DNA of 64,000 bases from Flavobacterium sp. HJJ (GCF_015351475.1 NZ_JADKPR010000011.1:1-64000); one strand, 5' to 3'. Counted from the stretch's first letter, positions 36,841 to 47,272 are shown. The notes: generated by a model not told the origin, from the sequence alone. Numbers and translations are program-made.

Positions 36841-38223
36841 ATGAAAAAACACATTTTGTATTTCATTTTGGCCTTTACTACGGTTCAAATGAGTTTTGCT
36901 GCAAATCTTTCTGAATATGCAGTAATTAAAGGAATAATTACGATTCCCGAATCTAAGATAAAAGAAGTAACGCTTTACAATGCTGAAGAAGGAAAACCAG
37001 CGGTTACTGCGACTGCCAAAATAAATTCTCAGGGAGAATTTGGTTTTATGATACCGGTTGCAGCATCTGGATTTTATTATGTTGATTATGGTCAGTTTAA
37101 AGGCAGAGGTCAGTTAATCCGTTTGTATTTAGAACCAAAATTAGACATTACGCTTTCAATCAGTAAAGACAGTTATGTTTTAGGTGGTAATAATATCGGT
37201 CAGAATGCTCTGGTTCAGAAAGCAAACGAAATTTACAATGAATTTGCACCTTTTGCGAGACTAGGAGGTAATGAAACGTATGTAGAATTTTATCCTTGGC
37301 TTGGCGGCGGGGTGGCAAAAGCAGAGACTTTTACTAAAGGCATTAATACAAGTAATGCAGCATTTAATAAGCTTTTGAAATTGGCTGTAGAAACCGATGT
37401 TGAAGAATTGACTTATACTTTTTTTAGAATGCCCAGAACTGTATTTCCAGATAAAGATGACCGTCCTGCAATAATTAAACAATGGCAAGTAGACAAAAAA
37501 TTTACGAACCCTGACCTTTTAAAACTGGCCAACGGAGTTTCGTTAATGTCAAATTATTACTTCTATGTGAGCATGAACGGAGCGTCGGCCCCTAGACGTT
37601 TAGATTTAGCCGAAGCCATCACGCATATCACTGAACCAGCCTTAATTGATGTGTATCTTCGTGATGCCGTTGCAACATCAAGAATGAAAATAGAAGAATA
37701 CGAAAAAGTGGCTCCCGCTATTAAACCTTATTTAATTTCTGATGCCAGTAAAGCATTTATATTAGATTATGAAAAAGTATTGCATAAAAATGTAGGTCAG
37801 AAAGGATTAGACTTTACGTATAAAGATATTAATGACAAACCAGTTTCATTCTCAGATTTTAAAGGAAAATTTGTTTACATCGATTTATGGGCAACTTGGT
37901 GCGGACCCTGCAAAGCTGAAATTCCTCATATGAAGAAAATCGAAGAAGATTACCACGGAAAAAATATTGTGTTCGTAAGTCTATCGCTTGATAAACCAAA
38001 AGACGCTCAAAAATGGAAAGATTTCGTTACAAAAGAGCAATTAAAAGGCATTCAGTTAATGGCTGATAAAGATTTCAGTTCTGATGTAGCCAAAAACTAT
38101 GATGTAAATGCAATTCCGAGATTCTTATTGTTTGATATGAAAGGGAATATCATTAATGCTGATGCTCTGCGTCCTTCAAATCCTGAATTGAGAGCGCAGC
38201 TGGACAAATTGTTAAAGTCATAA
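36841..38223 (+). CDS. TlpA-like thiol-disulfide oxidoreductase
   Basis: The 460-residue protein has a signal peptide (1-20), an N-terminal beta-rich domain resembling DUF4369 (about 25-130), a helical middle part and a C-terminal thioredoxin domain with the active site Cys354-Gly-Pro-Cys357 (DLWATWCGPCKAE) and cis-proline in NAIPRFLLFD. This is the standard Bacteroidota TlpA/ResA-like layout. It lies 20 bases after the protease gene and 10 before the M16 peptidase gene, so the three are surely co-transcribed. Confidence 0.92.
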   Translation: MKKHILYFILAFTTVQMSFAANLSEYAVIKGIITIPESKIKEVTLYNAEEGKPAVTATAKINSQGEFGFMIPVAASGFYYVDYGQFKGRGQLIRLYLEPKLDITLSISKDSYVLGGNNIGQNALVQKANEIYNEFAPFARLGGNETYVEFYPWLGGGVAKAETFTKGINTSNAAFNKLLKLAVETDVEELTYTFFRMPRTVFPDKDDRPAIIKQWQVDKKFTNPDLLKLANGVSLMSNYYFYVSMNGASAPRRLDLAEAITHITEPALIDVYLRDAVATSRMKIEEYEKVAPAIKPYLISDASKAFILDYEKVLHKNVGQKGLDFTYKDINDKPVSFSDFKGKFVYIDLWATWCGPCKAEIPHMKKIEEDYHGKNIVFVSLSLDKPKDAQKWKDFVTKEQLKGIQLMADKDFSSDVAKNYDVNAIPRFLLFDMKGNIINADALRPSNPELRAQLDKLLKS

Positions 38224-38233
38224 ATAGAAAAAA

Positions 38234-41053
38234 ATGCTTAAAAAACACAAATCAGCTTTTGCTTTTTTATTCGCAGTTGGAAATGTTTTCTTTTCAAATG
38301 CACAAAATTTCAAGACCGATGACCCAATCGCGGTCAATCAGAAAGTTACCAAAGGTGTTCTGCCCAACGGCATGACATATTATATTTATCCAACTGCTGT
38401 CAATAAAAATACAGCCAGTTATTATATCATTCAGAATGTAGGTTCAATTCTGGAAAATGATCAGCAGAAAGGACTGGCGCATTTTCTGGAGCACATGGCT
38501 TTTAACGGGACCAAGCATTTTGAAGGGAAAGGCATTTTGAATACGCTTCAAAAACAAGGTGCCATTTTTGGCAAAAGCATAAATGCTTATACCAGTACAG
38601 ATGAAACCGTTTACAACTTAGATAACATTCCGTCCAAAGATGGCAGTGTAGTCGATACTTGTTTACTGGTTTTGCACGACTGGTCTAATTTTTTGTCTTT
38701 GACAAATGAAGAAATCGATGCCGAACGAGGTGTTATTACCGAAGAATGGCGTACAAGACAAGATGCAGGACAGCGCATTTACAATCAATTATCGCCTGCC
38801 TATTATAACAACTGTCTGTATGCGCAACGAGCGCCAATTGGTGACATGAACATTGTTAAGAATTTTGATTATCAGGTTTTAAAAGATTTTTATAAAGATT
38901 GGTACCGCCCAGATTTGCAGGCTATTGCTATTGTAGGTGATATTAATGCAGTTGAAATTGAAGAAAAAATTAAAAAGCTTTTTGCTGATATTCCAGCACC
39001 TCAAAATCCTAAAAAGCGTTTTGAAATCGCTATTCCCGAAAGTGAAACGTCTGTTTTTAAGTTGGCTTTGGATAAAGAAATATCCAATTCAGGAATTACC
39101 TATATGATTCGCCATACAGCCGAAAAACCAGAAACGACGTATGCTGATTTAGAAAAATCTACTCAGCGAAGCATTGCATTTTCGATTCTAAATAATCGTT
39201 TGGCCGAAATGGCGCAAAAACAAGAATGCCCGTTTAAATCTGCACAAATCGGTTATCAAAATTATTCGCGTCTCAATGATATTTTTTATATCAGTATTTC
39301 GCCAAAACCTAATATGCAGGCTATTGCTTTTACAGCTGTGATGAACGAATGGATGCGAGTTTCTAAATTTGGTTTTTCGAAAGGAGAAATTGAAAGAGCT
39401 GTAGCCGAAAATATTTCAGGCTATGAAAATTATCTTGAAAAACTAAATGAGATCTCTCATAAAAGTGTAATCGGTATGGTTAAAAATGATTATTTGAAAC
39501 ATGAAATCATTGGTGATCCAAAAGCTGAATTTGAAATGGTAAAAGTAATTCTGAGCAATTTAGATACTAAAATTCTTCAGGAGCAAATCAATCAGCTGTA
39601 CACGGCAAAAAATCGAGTAGTAGCAGTAACAGGAGTCGAAAACGAAAATAATCTGAATCAGGAACTGGCTTTTGATATTATAAACAAAGCAGAGAATGAC
39701 AGTACGTTACAGCCTTATGTAGATTCGTTTGTTGGTAAATCTCTTATGGGCGATGTAGTCTTAAAAGCTGGTAAAATTGTTTCGGAGCAAAAAACAGCTT
39801 CAATTGATGCTACTACTTATGTATTAAGCAATGGTGTAAAAGTGCATTATAAATTTGCCGACAAAAATAAAAAAGATGTAAAATTAAAAGCAGAAAGTTT
39901 TGGCGGAATTTCTCTTTATGATCTAAAAGATATGCCTTCGGTAAGCCGTGCGACAAGCTTGGCTATGATGTCAGGTTTGGGGTCACTTTCAAACACTGAT
40001 TTAGAAAAAGTACTGAAAGGAAAAATAGCAGGAGCTTCTGTCGAAATTGAGAATTTTACTGAAACAGTTTCAGGTTCGGCCAATGTAAAAGATATCGAAA
40101 CCATGATGCAATTGGTTCATTTGCGTTTTGCTCAACCAAGATTTGATGCAGATATGTTTGCACTGTTGAAACAAAGAATGCAAAATTCCTTAAAGAATAA
40201 AGAAAAAGATATCCGTTCTAGAATGGGAGATAGTTTGACACTTTCCATTTACGGAAAAAACAATCCAAAAATTCGCTTGATCGATCAGAAGTTTGTAGAT
40301 GATTTGTCTTTTGATAAAATGAAATCGGTGTATTTTGATCGTTTTGCCGATGTTGCTAATTTTGAATTTTACATTGTAGGAGATGTAACTCCAGAGGTTC
40401 TGAAACCATTATTAGAGAAATATATTGCCAGTATTTCTGGCATCAAACGCAGTGAAAAATTCAAAGACAATACGGTTGACTGGGTTTCTAATAAAATCGA
40501 TAAAGATGTTTTTATAAAAATGGAAACACCAAAGAGTTCTGTTAGAATTAAATTCCTTGAGGATTATACATATTCTCAAAAAAATAGAATTACAGCTTCC
40601 TTTTTAGGCGATATTCTAACTTTGAGATACACCGAAAGTCTGCGCGAAAAAGAGGGCGGAACCTATGGTGCTCAAGTGAGTGCGGGCTTAGGAAAACTGC
40701 CAAAACCGAATGCCTCGCTTTCGGTTTCATTTGATTGCGATGCGAATAAAGTAGAGCAATTATTGCCAATTGTATATCAGGAAATCGAAAAAATAAAAAA
40801 GGGAAATATTCTGAGTGAAGATTTAGAAAAAACCAGAACGAATTATATAAAAGCAAGAGCTGACAGTAAAGATTTTAATGCTTTCAGCATGGATTTAATC
40901 TATAATTATTTTCATAATGATTACAATATGGATGATCCAAAAAATTATCTGGACATTGTAAAATCAATGTCTGATAAAGACATTCAGGATTTTGCAAATT
41001 CCTTTTTGAAAAAAGCTAAATCTTATGAAGTGGTTTTTAAACCGTTGTTGTAA
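38234..41053 (+). CDS. M16 family zinc metallopeptidase (pitrilysin-like)
   Basis: The 939-residue exported protein (signal peptide 1-23) has two M16 halves. The N-terminal half carries the inverted zinc motif HFLEH with His83, Glu86 and His87 (LAHFLEHMAFNGT), and the distal glutamate lies in EEIDAERGVITEEW. The second half, from about residue 520, lacks the motif and forms the other side of the clam-shell chamber that encloses peptides. Such enzymes degrade peptides of up to about 70 residues, which fits a peptide-import locus. A terminator follows. Confidence 0.94.
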   Translation: MLKKHKSAFAFLFAVGNVFFSNAQNFKTDDPIAVNQKVTKGVLPNGMTYYIYPTAVNKNTASYYIIQNVGSILENDQQKGLAHFLEHMAFNGTKHFEGKGILNTLQKQGAIFGKSINAYTSTDETVYNLDNIPSKDGSVVDTCLLVLHDWSNFLSLTNEEIDAERGVITEEWRTRQDAGQRIYNQLSPAYYNNCLYAQRAPIGDMNIVKNFDYQVLKDFYKDWYRPDLQAIAIVGDINAVEIEEKIKKLFADIPAPQNPKKRFEIAIPESETSVFKLALDKEISNSGITYMIRHTAEKPETTYADLEKSTQRSIAFSILNNRLAEMAQKQECPFKSAQIGYQNYSRLNDIFYISISPKPNMQAIAFTAVMNEWMRVSKFGFSKGEIERAVAENISGYENYLEKLNEISHKSVIGMVKNDYLKHEIIGDPKAEFEMVKVILSNLDTKILQEQINQLYTAKNRVVAVTGVENENNLNQELAFDIINKAENDSTLQPYVDSFVGKSLMGDVVLKAGKIVSEQKTASIDATTYVLSNGVKVHYKFADKNKKDVKLKAESFGGISLYDLKDMPSVSRATSLAMMSGLGSLSNTDLEKVLKGKIAGASVEIENFTETVSGSANVKDIETMMQLVHLRFAQPRFDADMFALLKQRMQNSLKNKEKDIRSRMGDSLTLSIYGKNNPKIRLIDQKFVDDLSFDKMKSVYFDRFADVANFEFYIVGDVTPEVLKPLLEKYIASISGIKRSEKFKDNTVDWVSNKIDKDVFIKMETPKSSVRIKFLEDYTYSQKNRITASFLGDILTLRYTESLREKEGGTYGAQVSAGLGKLPKPNASLSVSFDCDANKVEQLLPIVYQEIEKIKKGNILSEDLEKTRTNYIKARADSKDFNAFSMDLIYNYFHNDYNMDDPKNYLDIVKSMSDKDIQDFANSFLKKAKSYEVVFKPLL

Positions 41054-41131
41054 GAAGCATATTTATTGTTTTCCCTATCATTAATTATTTTGAATTAGTA
41101 CCTGATTTAGTTTTTTTAGTGGAATTGTATT

Positions 41132-41168
41132 GAGGGCTGTTTTATTGCTATTCAGCCCTCTTTATTTT
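41132..41168 (+). terminator. Intrinsic terminator after the M16 peptidase gene
   Basis: GAGGGCTG at 41132-41139 and CAGCCCTC at 41153-41160 form a perfect 8-bp stem with a 13-base loop, followed by TTTATTTT. It ends the protease transcript just before the DsbD gene. Confidence 0.85.
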
Positions 41169-41182
41169 AAATTTTTTATCAT

Positions 41183-43216
41183 ATGAACAAAGTTATATTT
41201 TCAGTAATTTTTTTATTGCTGTTTACAATATTCGTAGATGCTCAGGTTTATAATCCAGTGAAATGGAAAACCGATGTTGTAAAGATTTCTGACAGTGAAT
41301 TTGAACTGCAGGCCAAAGCGGTGATCGAAAGCGGCTGGCATTTATACAGCCAGAATGTTTTGGACGGCGGGCCGATACCAACGCATTTTACTTTTCCAAA
41401 AAGTTTCGATTTTCAATTAATCGGGTCAGTAAAAGAAGGAAATGGCAAGACAATTAATGATCCTGTTTTTAAAATGCTGATTAAGTTTTTTGAAAAAGAA
41501 ACGGTGTTTAAACAGCGTATTAAAGTAACCAGAACAAAACCGTTTGCAATTAAAACTGAAGTCGGATTTATGGTCTGCAACGATGAAAACTGTCTGCCTC
41601 CCAGTGATGAAGAAATTGTGTTTAATGTAGATCCGAAAGCGGTAACTGCAGTTAAAGCTGAAGAGAAAATTCTCAAGGAGATTTTTTCTGCTGATTCTTC
41701 AACAGCTGTAAAAACTAATGAAACTGTTGCGGTTAAAGCTGTGGCTGCAGAGATTCCAGAATTAAAAAGGGAAGTGAAAAAGCCTCTTAAAAACAACAAT
41801 TCAAAAAGTTTTTTAGGCATTTTTATTATCGCTTTTTTATCAGGATTTGCAGCTTTATTAACGCCCTGCGTTTTTCCGATGATCCCAATGACGGTGAGCT
41901 ATTTTACCAAACAGAGTAAAACCAAAGCTGCAGGAGTAAAAAATGCGCTGATTTACGGTTTTTCTATCGTAATTATCTATGTTTTACTGGGGTCTATTGT
42001 AACCGCGGTTTTTGGTGCAGATTCTTTGAATGCGCTTTCAACAAATGTTTGGTTCAACTTGATTTTCTTTATTTTATTGGTAGTTTTTGCGTGTTCGTTT
42101 TTAGGAGCTTTTGAAATTATACTGCCAAATTCCTTAGCTAATAAAGTAGACTCGCAGGCAGACAAAGGAGGGCTCATAGGGATTTTCTTTATGGCATTGG
42201 CATTGGCAATCGTATCATTTTCCTGCACTGGACCTATTGTAGGGACACTGCTGGTTGAAGCGGCTTCCAAAGGAGGAATTGCACCGATTGTTGGGATGTT
42301 AGGATTTTCGATCGCAATTGCACTGCCTTTTTCATTATTCGCTGCTTTTCCGGGCTGGTTAAATGCACTGCCAAAATCCGGCGGATGGCTCAATACTGTA
42401 AAAGTTGTTTTGGGATTTTTAGAATTGGCTTTGGCTTTTAAGTTTTTATCAAATGCCGATTTGGTTTTGCAGCTGCATTGGTTAGAACGGGAGGTTTTCT
42501 TAGCCATCTGGATTGCTGTTTTTGGAGTTTTAGCTTTTTATCTGTTCGGAAAAATTACATTGCCGCACGATTCTCCCCAAAATCATATTTCGGTAGGAAG
42601 ATTGACTCTTGGATCGCTTGTTTTGAGTTTTACGATTTATCTGATTCCCGGACTTTTTGGAGCACCTCTTAAATTAATCAGCGGTTTCCCTCCGCCAAAG
42701 CATTACAGCGAATCGCCTGACGGTTTTGGTGCTAATAATTCAAACGAAGTGAATACTCTTTTGCCGGAAGGCGCAGAATTTGGTCCGCAGAATATTATCA
42801 CTTTTCATGATTATAAAAAAGGAATGGAATTTGCCAAAAAAGCAGGAAAACCTGTTCTATTAGATTTTACTGGATATGCCTGCGTGAACTGCAGAAAAAT
42901 GGAAGAATTAGTCTGGTCTGATTCAAAAGTTTTAAATGTATTGAAAAATGAGCTGGTTTTGATTTCATTGTATGTTGATGATAAAAAGGAACTGCCAGCA
43001 GATGAACAATACATTTCTCAGACAACTGGAAAAAAAATCAAAACTATCGGCAATAAATGGAGCGATTTACAGATTAAAACTTATAAAGCAAATGCACAGC
43101 CATTTTATGTTTTAGTAAATCATTCGGGAGAATCTTTAAATGAACCTTCGGCTTATAATGCTGATATAAATAACTATCTGTTTTGGCTTCAGGATGGGAT
43201 TTCTAATTTCAACTGA
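41183..43216 (+). CDS. DsbD-like thiol:disulfide interchange protein
   Basis: The 677-residue protein has all three DsbD parts. The periplasmic alpha domain (about 20-150) carries WHLYSQN and a Cys pair in VCNDENCLPP. Eight membrane helices follow, with Cys in LTPCVFPMIP and SFSCTGPIVG. The C-terminal thioredoxin domain has the active site Cys567-Val-Asn-Cys570 (GYACVNCRKMEE). It carries electrons from cytoplasmic thioredoxin to periplasmic partners. Its place after two thioredoxin-like proteins suggests that it keeps them reduced. Confidence 0.93.
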   Translation: MNKVIFSVIFLLLFTIFVDAQVYNPVKWKTDVVKISDSEFELQAKAVIESGWHLYSQNVLDGGPIPTHFTFPKSFDFQLIGSVKEGNGKTINDPVFKMLIKFFEKETVFKQRIKVTRTKPFAIKTEVGFMVCNDENCLPPSDEEIVFNVDPKAVTAVKAEEKILKEIFSADSSTAVKTNETVAVKAVAAEIPELKREVKKPLKNNNSKSFLGIFIIAFLSGFAALLTPCVFPMIPMTVSYFTKQSKTKAAGVKNALIYGFSIVIIYVLLGSIVTAVFGADSLNALSTNVWFNLIFFILLVVFACSFLGAFEIILPNSLANKVDSQADKGGLIGIFFMALALAIVSFSCTGPIVGTLLVEAASKGGIAPIVGMLGFSIAIALPFSLFAAFPGWLNALPKSGGWLNTVKVVLGFLELALAFKFLSNADLVLQLHWLEREVFLAIWIAVFGVLAFYLFGKITLPHDSPQNHISVGRLTLGSLVLSFTIYLIPGLFGAPLKLISGFPPPKHYSESPDGFGANNSNEVNTLLPEGAEFGPQNIITFHDYKKGMEFAKKAGKPVLLDFTGYACVNCRKMEELVWSDSKVLNVLKNELVLISLYVDDKKELPADEQYISQTTGKKIKTIGNKWSDLQIKTYKANAQPFYVLVNHSGESLNEPSAYNADINNYLFWLQDGISNFN

Positions 43217-43233
43217 ATCAATATTTGAAGAAT

Positions 43234-43268
43234 AAAAAAGGGAATAGTTTTTAATTGTTCCCTTTTTT
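43234..43268. terminator. Intrinsic terminator after the DsbD gene
   Basis: AAAAAAGGGAA at 43234-43244 and TTCCCTTTTTT at 43258-43268 pair over 11 bases around a 13-base loop. The A- and T-runs allow it to work in both directions between convergent genes. Confidence 0.85.
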
Positions 43269-43308
43269 GTTTACAAACAGTTATAAACTGCTTTAAATAA
43301 CAGGGTTT

Positions 43309-45807
43309 TTAAATCCCTAAATCAAGAATAAAAGTCAGTTTTACTGCGATATTGTCTTTTACCTCGCTTAGATGATTTGGTCCATATCGGTAATAACCTC
43401 CAAGACCCAATCCGTTGAAGATCTGATTAAGTTCCAGTCCTGATTCGAAAAAGCCTTTATTCAGAGTTTTAAAGTTGAGGCCAGCATGGTTTTCTTTGTT
43501 TTTTATATTACCCCAAGCCATTCGGCTTACAAAATCTATGGAAGGTTTTATTTTTTTGAAAAGAAATATTCTGCTGAAACCATGCTTGAATTGAAAAGAC
43601 ATGAACTCGCTGGAAAAAAATTCGTTGAAATACATGGTTTCAAAACTATTTTTGCCCGCAAAAGTAATTCTCTTAAAAATGGTTTCCTGGTTGAGATTGT
43701 TTGGTGAGTTGCTGTACAGCTGTGGAAGCGGTATATCGCCAAAGCCACAGCCAGCTTCAAGCAGTAAAGAGGTTCTCTGGCCATTTAAATATTTGATTTG
43801 ATAATCGGCCTTAAAATCAATTTTGGTAAAACTAAAATCATTCTTAAGTACCTCTGGTATGGACTGCGTCAGCTGCAATGTAAATTTTGGAAACCTTTTT
43901 TCAGCCTCAATCCGCCCGCTTGGAGTCTGCATATAATCGCTTCTTGGGTTCCATCTCAAAGAAAGCGTTGCCGTAGTCATCGTGTAACTATGGTAGGAAG
44001 TGCCGTTGAGGATGTACGTGTAATCAAATTGCGGCGTTACAAAAGTATTGGCTAGTGCCAGAACACTTTCTGTTTTTGGGATAATACGGCTTTCCAAAGC
44101 AATTCTCCAGCGTTCATATCTGTAAAAAGTATTGAAGTTTATCGTGCGCGGATCATAAATTTTAAAGGCTTTTTTATCAACGGCATAATCAGTGCTGGCG
44201 ATGTCCCGAAGATCATCGGTATAGCTTGCTCCGATCCAGGTATTCGAGAATTTATCCACTCTGGCACTGGCTCCTGCATTGTATTTGAAGTTATGATCCC
44301 GAAGTCCGTAAGCAGCATATCCTTCCAAACGGTATTTTTTGGATAAAAAATCATTGGTTGTACCGCCAAAGCCCAGCCTCAGTCCTTCATAATTATTGTA
44401 GCTTAGTATTTTTCGCAGATCGAAATCCCAAAAGCTGAAAGGAAGGTAACCTGTAAGTATTTTTCGACCAAAATTCAGTTTTCTTTCAATTCTTTTTTTT
44501 ATCGAAATGCTGTCCAGCGATAAATAGGTTTTTTCGCTTCGGCTGTCCAGACTGTCTTTTCGGAATTCAGTCCAAAAGCTTTCAGGCTTATTTATTGCAT
44601 TATCCTTAATTTCGACCTGAACTATGGGTTTTTTAATCGCTACAGGCGTTGTGTACTGAATGTCGAAATTGGTTGTTTTGGAAAGCAGGTAAATATAATC
44701 GGTTTCACTTCTTTTTCTGGGCGTAAGGTCTTCTTCAATATCACCGTCGAACTGAATAGTGCCACCCAGAATTTTGATGTCGTCATCATTAGTTCCCTTT
44801 ACAATTTTAAACGTCGTTACGGTAGGAAACCACAAATATTTCTCTGGGATAAATTCAAATTCATGCACGCTGCTAATGTCTAATATGCCTTTGATGCGGA
44901 TAATTGCTTTTGTGACGGCATAATTTATCTCATCGATATACAGGATTCCTTCCAGACCGGCAGCTTTTGTCTTTTTTTTGTTTTTGAAATGAATCATGTA
45001 AGTATTTCGGCCGTTTACAGCCACTGTATCCAGCAGTTTGTAGTTGTAGTCGTTTAATGCATTATCTGCTATTGGGCTGTTGTATTTGGTTTCAAAAAGC
45101 TCATATTTTGGATCGTATATGGAGTAAGACTGAAGATTAAATGTTAGGATTTCATAAACAGGCTGTTTGAATCCTGCCATTTTTGTACCCAGAATGGTTT
45201 CTTTTAGTCTTTTACCGTCAAATTGAAATTTTGATACTTTCTCTGTTTGAAACAAATGCTGTTTTTTGATAAGCTGTTTGAATTTATAATCGGTAGAATC
45301 CAGTTTTTTTAGATAAGTTTCAAATGAATTGGTTACAAAAACAGAGTCTATTGATCCGTTGATGGAGTCAGGATTGGCTGTAACTATAAGTTTGTTATAG
45401 GATTTGTATTCATAGCTTTTCAGCCTTTCTTGAGGATTGTTCTGCGTTTTATTCTGAATGGCTTTTTTTATAATGGCCAATGCCGGATTGATATTTGAAA
45501 TTCGGACTTCATTGAGGTAGTCTGTTTTTTGCTGTAACAATATTTTGTAAAACAATTGACCGTCGGTAACGGTAATTGTTTTTTTCTGATATCCTACATA
45601 AGAAACGGTAAGAGACGAAATTTTGTTTTTGGAAGATATACTAAATTTTCCGTCAACATCCGATATACTGCTCGAACCTTCATTTGAAACAATAGAGGCA
45701 AAGGGAAGTCCTTTTTGGCTTGCAGCATCTTTTACAATTCCGTTTACCTGAAATTGTGCCTTTAGCGAAAGCGTAAAAAAGAAGAACAATAAAATACAGT
45801 GCTTCAT
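43309..45807 (-). CDS. DUF5686 outer membrane protein with carboxypeptidase-regulatory-like domain
   Basis: The 832-residue protein has a signal peptide (1-18), then a CarboxypepD_reg-like domain (about 20-100, with DAASQKGLPFASIVSNEGSS). The long DUF5686 region follows, ending in a beta-barrel whose last strand is typical (KLTFILDLGI). The family is confined to Bacteroidota and is presumed to sit in the outer membrane. There is no SusD partner and no TonB plug motif. Its function is unknown. It converges on the DsbD gene and shares its terminator. Confidence 0.88.
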   Translation of the reverse strand: MKHCILLFFFFTLSLKAQFQVNGIVKDAASQKGLPFASIVSNEGSSSISDVDGKFSISSKNKISSLTVSYVGYQKKTITVTDGQLFYKILLQQKTDYLNEVRISNINPALAIIKKAIQNKTQNNPQERLKSYEYKSYNKLIVTANPDSINGSIDSVFVTNSFETYLKKLDSTDYKFKQLIKKQHLFQTEKVSKFQFDGKRLKETILGTKMAGFKQPVYEILTFNLQSYSIYDPKYELFETKYNSPIADNALNDYNYKLLDTVAVNGRNTYMIHFKNKKKTKAAGLEGILYIDEINYAVTKAIIRIKGILDISSVHEFEFIPEKYLWFPTVTTFKIVKGTNDDDIKILGGTIQFDGDIEEDLTPRKRSETDYIYLLSKTTNFDIQYTTPVAIKKPIVQVEIKDNAINKPESFWTEFRKDSLDSRSEKTYLSLDSISIKKRIERKLNFGRKILTGYLPFSFWDFDLRKILSYNNYEGLRLGFGGTTNDFLSKKYRLEGYAAYGLRDHNFKYNAGASARVDKFSNTWIGASYTDDLRDIASTDYAVDKKAFKIYDPRTINFNTFYRYERWRIALESRIIPKTESVLALANTFVTPQFDYTYILNGTSYHSYTMTTATLSLRWNPRSDYMQTPSGRIEAEKRFPKFTLQLTQSIPEVLKNDFSFTKIDFKADYQIKYLNGQRTSLLLEAGCGFGDIPLPQLYSNSPNNLNQETIFKRITFAGKNSFETMYFNEFFSSEFMSFQFKHGFSRIFLFKKIKPSIDFVSRMAWGNIKNKENHAGLNFKTLNKGFFESGLELNQIFNGLGLGGYYRYGPNHLSEVKDNIAVKLTFILDLGI

Positions 45808-45867
45808 AAAAACGTTTTGTTACAAAAAAAGAGATTCGGTTTTAGTTTGTACTCGTAAAAAAGGTAT

Positions 45868-45908
45868 AAAAAAAATCTGTCGTGTTCCTATTGAACTTGA
45901 CAGATTTC
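45868..45908 (-). terminator. Intrinsic terminator after frr
   Basis: On the minus strand AAATCTGTC and GACAGATTT pair around a loop of about 17 bases, followed by a T-run. It lies 20 bases beyond the frr stop. Confidence 0.8.
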
Positions 45909-45927
45909 TTTATTTTTTGGCGAAAGA

Positions 45928-46491
45928 TTATACTTTCATTATTTCGGCTTCTTTCACTGCTAGAAGTTCGTCAATTTTTTTAATAAAAGAATTGGTTAAG
46001 TTTTGAACTTGTTCTTCGGCGCTTTTGCAGATATCTTCTGAAGTTCCTTCTTTCTCTAATTTTTTGATATCGGTATTGGCATCTTTTCGAGCGTTTCTAA
46101 CACCAATTTTAGCATCTTCTGACTCTGATTTAGCTTGTTTGGCAAGTTCGCGTCTTCTGTCTTCGGTTAAAGGAGGAACACTGATAATGATTACGTCACC
46201 GTTGTTCATCGGGTTAAAACCTAAATTGGCAATCATAATCGCTTTTTCTATCGGATGCAGCATGTTTTTTTCAAAAGGCTGCAAAGTGATTGTTCTGGCA
46301 TCAGGAACGCTGATTTTTGACACTTGAGACAAAGGCGATGCAGATCCATAATAATCTACAAAAACACTTCCCAGCATTGCAGGCGATGCTTTTCCTGCGC
46401 GAATATTTAAAAAAGCTTTCTCTAAATGTTCAAGAGAGCCATTCATCGATTCTTCGGTGCTGTCTAATATAAATTCAATTTCTTCAGTCAT
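45928..46491 (-). CDS. frr: Ribosome recycling factor
   Basis: The 187-residue protein matches RRF over its full length: the helical N-terminus (MNGSLEHLEKAFLNIRAGKASP), VDYYGSASPLSQVSKISVPDARTITLQPFEK in domain II, and the long C-terminal helix with LTEDRRRELAKQAK. With EF-G it splits ribosomes after termination. It lies downstream of pyrH, the usual order in many bacteria, with a short repeat-rich spacer. Confidence 0.98.
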   Translation of the reverse strand: MTEEIEFILDSTEESMNGSLEHLEKAFLNIRAGKASPAMLGSVFVDYYGSASPLSQVSKISVPDARTITLQPFEKNMLHPIEKAIMIANLGFNPMNNGDVIIISVPPLTEDRRRELAKQAKSESEDAKIGVRNARKDANTDIKKLEKEGTSEDICKSAEEQVQNLTNSFIKKIDELLAVKEAEIMKV

Positions 46492-46493
46492 GA

Positions 46494-46560
46494 TTTAGAT
46501 TTTTAGATTTCAGATTTCAGTTTCCAGATTGCTATACTGCCATCTAAAAACTGCCTGCTG
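46494..46560. repeat. Short TTTAGATTT/CAGATTT repeats between frr and pyrH
   Basis: The spacer contains GATTTAGATTTTTAGATTT followed by CAGATTTCAG-type words, a run of related 7- to 9-base units. Similar units occur in the spacer after uppP (about 50,195-50,280). They look like the degenerate spacer repeats common in Flavobacterium genomes, with no known role. Confidence 0.5.
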
Positions 46561-46564
46561 CTAA

Positions 46565-47272
46565 CTATATATTAACTACTGTTCCAATATTTTCTCCTTC
46601 ACAAATTTTCAATAGGTTTCCCGATTTATTCATGTCAAAAACGACAATTGGCAATTTGTTTTCCTGACTCAAAGTAAAAGCTGTAGTGTCCATTACATTC
46701 AGTCCTTTGCTTAAAACATCATCAAATGAGATGAAATCATATTTTACTGCATTGGCATTCTTTTCAGGATCACAATCATAAACTCCGTCAACACGGGTAC
46801 CTTTTAAAATAACATCTGCATTGATTTCGATACCGCGCAGAACAGCTGCTGTGTCTGTAGTAAAATAAGGGTTTCCTGTTCCGGCACCAAAAATTACAAT
46901 TCTTCCTTTTTCTAAGTGACGATCCGCTCTTCTTTTGATATAAGGTTCTGCGATGGATTCTATCTTTAAAGCTGTCTGTAAACGGGTTTTTATTCCCTTG
47001 TCTTCAATAGCGCCTTGTAAAGCCATTCCGTTAATTACAGTTGCAAGCATTCCCATGTAATCTCCCTGCACTCTGTCCATTCCTTTACTGGCTCCTGCAA
47101 CACCTCTAAAAATGTTTCCTCCACCAATTACTATAGCAATTTCAACTCCTGTATTATGAAGCTGCTTGATTTCATCGGCATATTCTGCCAATCGTTTCGG
47201 GTCAATACCATATTGCAGATCACCCATTAAAGCTTCACCACTTAATTTCAGAAGGATTCTTTTGTATTTCAT
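46565..47272 (-). CDS. pyrH: UMP kinase
   Basis: The 235-residue amino acid kinase fold protein phosphorylates UMP to UDP. It shows [14 protein letters not shown] (phosphate loop), [26 protein letters not shown] and [12 protein letters not shown], all diagnostic for bacterial PyrH rather than aspartokinase or glutamate kinase. The bacterial enzyme is hexameric and usually activated by GTP and inhibited by UTP. It precedes frr in the same direction. Confidence 0.98.
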   Translation of the reverse strand: MKYKRILLKLSGEALMGDLQYGIDPKRLAEYADEIKQLHNTGVEIAIVIGGGNIFRGVAGASKGMDRVQGDYMGMLATVINGMALQGAIEDKGIKTRLQTALKIESIAEPYIKRRADRHLEKGRIVIFGAGTGNPYFTTDTAAVLRGIEINADVILKGTRVDGVYDCDPEKNANAVKYDFISFDDVLSKGLNVMDTTAFTLSQENKLPIVVFDMNKSGNLLKICEGENIGTVVNI

